Positions 5,484 through 6,305 of a stretch of DNA of 6,305 bases are shown here, piece after piece. Under the pieces are notes generated by a model. That model made no database searches. It was given only the letters and a program-made list of their open reading frames with translations, and was not told the DNA's origin. Within the stretch, counting starts at the first letter, position 1, and every line of letters starts with the position of its first letter. The stretch comes from Candidatus Fermentithermobacillaceae bacterium UBA3951 (lineage in GTDB: Bacteria > Bacillota > Sulfobacillia > Fermentithermobacillales > Fermentithermobacillaceae): positions 30,189-36,493 of the forward strand of contig DGDN01000064.1 in the NCBI GenBank assembly GCA_002385465.1, in the 5' to 3' direction. The position numbers were made by a program, and so were the translations under genes.

Positions 5484-6305
5484 CTACTTGAGCTTAGCCC
5501 GGGCCCACATCGCCCTCTGAAGCATGACGGGGGCCAGTTCATCGCCGAGTCGCTCCAGGTATTCACCAAACGCCCGGCAGGCAAAAGCCTCGAGGGCGGG
5601 GTCTTCTGAGTCCCTACCCGTCCGAGCCGCCTGGTCGAAGTACCGGAAGGCAAGTCTCTCGTCCCCGAGAGCCCAGAGGACCTGAGCGCAAGCCACCTGG
5701 GCCACGGCAAGCCCCCGGAACTCACCCGTGCCCTCAAAGAACTGCCGGGCGGCTTCGGCCTCGACCCGCGCCTCACGGAGGTCGACCTCGCCCGGCGTCA
5801 GGCTGAGACAAGCCGCGAGATACGCCCTTGCCAGGTGTTCCTCGGCCAGATTGCCCCCATCCTTCGCGAGGTCCGCCGCAGTTTTGAGCTCTTGCCGGGC
5901 CCTAGCGAAGTCACCTTCCTCCAGGAACAAGCGGCCTAGTTCGATCCCGACCCAGATCCTCGCGACGGGGTCCCGCCGCTCAGCCAGCGACAAAGCCTGG
6001 TTGAGCGCCACTTTTGCCCTGCGCAGGTCTCCTCGCGCGAGATACGCCCGCCCCAACCCAAGGAGTGACCGGACGATGATGAGCGGCTCATTGAGCCTGG
6101 TACCGATATCGAGCGCCTTCTGGAGCTCTTCGAACGCAGCCCTTAACGAACCGCTGGAGGAGAGTATGGAAGCCAACCCGATCCGCGACCGGGCTTGCAG
6201 CACCAAGTCATTGGATGAAATGCTGATTGCGCGCTCGAGATATTCCTTGGCCTTCCCCCAGTCACGGCGCCTTGCCAGCACAAGGCCCGCCCTCAGAAGA
6301 CCCAT
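5484..6305 (-). CDS. Tetratricopeptide-repeat protein, C-terminal part (5' end at or beyond the window edge)
   Basis: The visible 273 residues are almost entirely helical hairpins of TPR type. About seven can be made out: near 3-30, 41-70, 81-110, 118-148, 155-190, 198-228 and 238-270. Several carry the small-residue spacing typical of the family, for example LGRAYLARGDLRRAKVALNQAL (split here as 83-92 and 93-104) and LGRLFLEEGDFARARQEL (123-140). There is no membrane segment. An ATG falls exactly on the last three bases of the window, but the protein begins in the middle of repeat structure there, so it is more likely an internal methionine and the true N-terminus lies outside. Long TPR arrays like this are common as C-terminal parts of LuxR/MalT-like or SARP-type regulators and of adaptor proteins, so a regulator of the downstream operon is possible, but no DNA-binding or signalling domain is visible. 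The stop is TAG at 5486-5484. Confidence 0.85.
   Translation of the reverse strand: MGLLRAGLVLARRRDWGKAKEYLERAISISSNDLVLQARSRIGLASILSSSGSLRAAFEELQKALDIGTRLNEPLIIVRSLLGLGRAYLARGDLRRAKVALNQALSLAERRDPVARIWVGIELGRLFLEEGDFARARQELKTAADLAKDGGNLAEEHLARAYLAACLSLTPGEVDLREARVEAEAARQFFEGTGEFRGLAVAQVACAQVLWALGDERLAFRYFDQAARTGRDSEDPALEAFACRAFGEYLERLGDELAPVMLQRAMWARAKLK

Noticed and set aside
1..6305. CRISPR arrays, tRNA or rRNA genes, insertion sequences, attachment sites
   Set aside because: No regularly spaced long repeats, transposase motifs, terminal inverted repeats or RNA-gene signatures were seen on either strand; almost all of the sequence is explained by the six genes and one spacer.

Overview
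The window looks like bacterial chromosome from a Gram-positive, probably anaerobic member of the Clostridia and relatives. The reasons are a GC content that looks to be in the high 50s by eye, strong AAGGAGG-type ribosome-binding sites, GTG starts, and a MutL/GlmL-family ATPase, a family best known from anaerobic amino-acid-fermenting Firmicutes. This placement is an inference; nothing in the window fixes the species. Every gene I can support is on the minus strand, so transcription runs from right to left.

Layout in order of transcription: (1) 5484-6305, the C-terminal part of a tetratricopeptide-repeat (TPR) protein whose frame is still open at the right edge. (2) 5232-5483, a 252-nt, comparatively AT-rich spacer with several short repeats, a TATAAT hexamer and the leader of the next gene. 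(3) 3822-5231, an FtsX/MacB-type ABC permease with a large extracytoplasmic domain. (4) 3074-3829, its LolD/MacB-type ATPase, which starts with GTG and overlaps the permease by 8 nt. (5) 2446-3135, a second, very short FtsX-type permease that overlaps the ATPase by 62 nt and ends in a CxxCxxC tail. (6) 607-2427, a 606-residue MutL/GlmL-type ASKHA ATPase, 18 nt downstream. (7) 1-605, a GTG-initiated protein, truncated by the window, that begins 1 nt after the MutL stop and carries repeated biotinyl/lipoyl-like motifs. Genes 3 to 7 have spacings between -62 and +18 nt and are most likely one operon driven from the 5232-5483 spacer.

The first half of the operon reads as an ABC system of the MacB/LolCDE kind, with one ATPase and two unequal permeases. 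Such systems usually act on lipids, lipoproteins, peptides or antibiotics, or transmit a mechanical signal, rather than importing nutrients. The second half is a MutL-like ATPase translationally coupled to a barrel-sandwich-like protein. MutL/GlmL proteins normally lie beside adenosylcobalamin-dependent aminomutase or mutase genes, and no mutase subunit or B12-binding protein is visible here. The most interesting possibility is therefore that the extended MutL and its small partner form a module of their own, here co-transcribed with an ABC machine. That link rests on gene order only.
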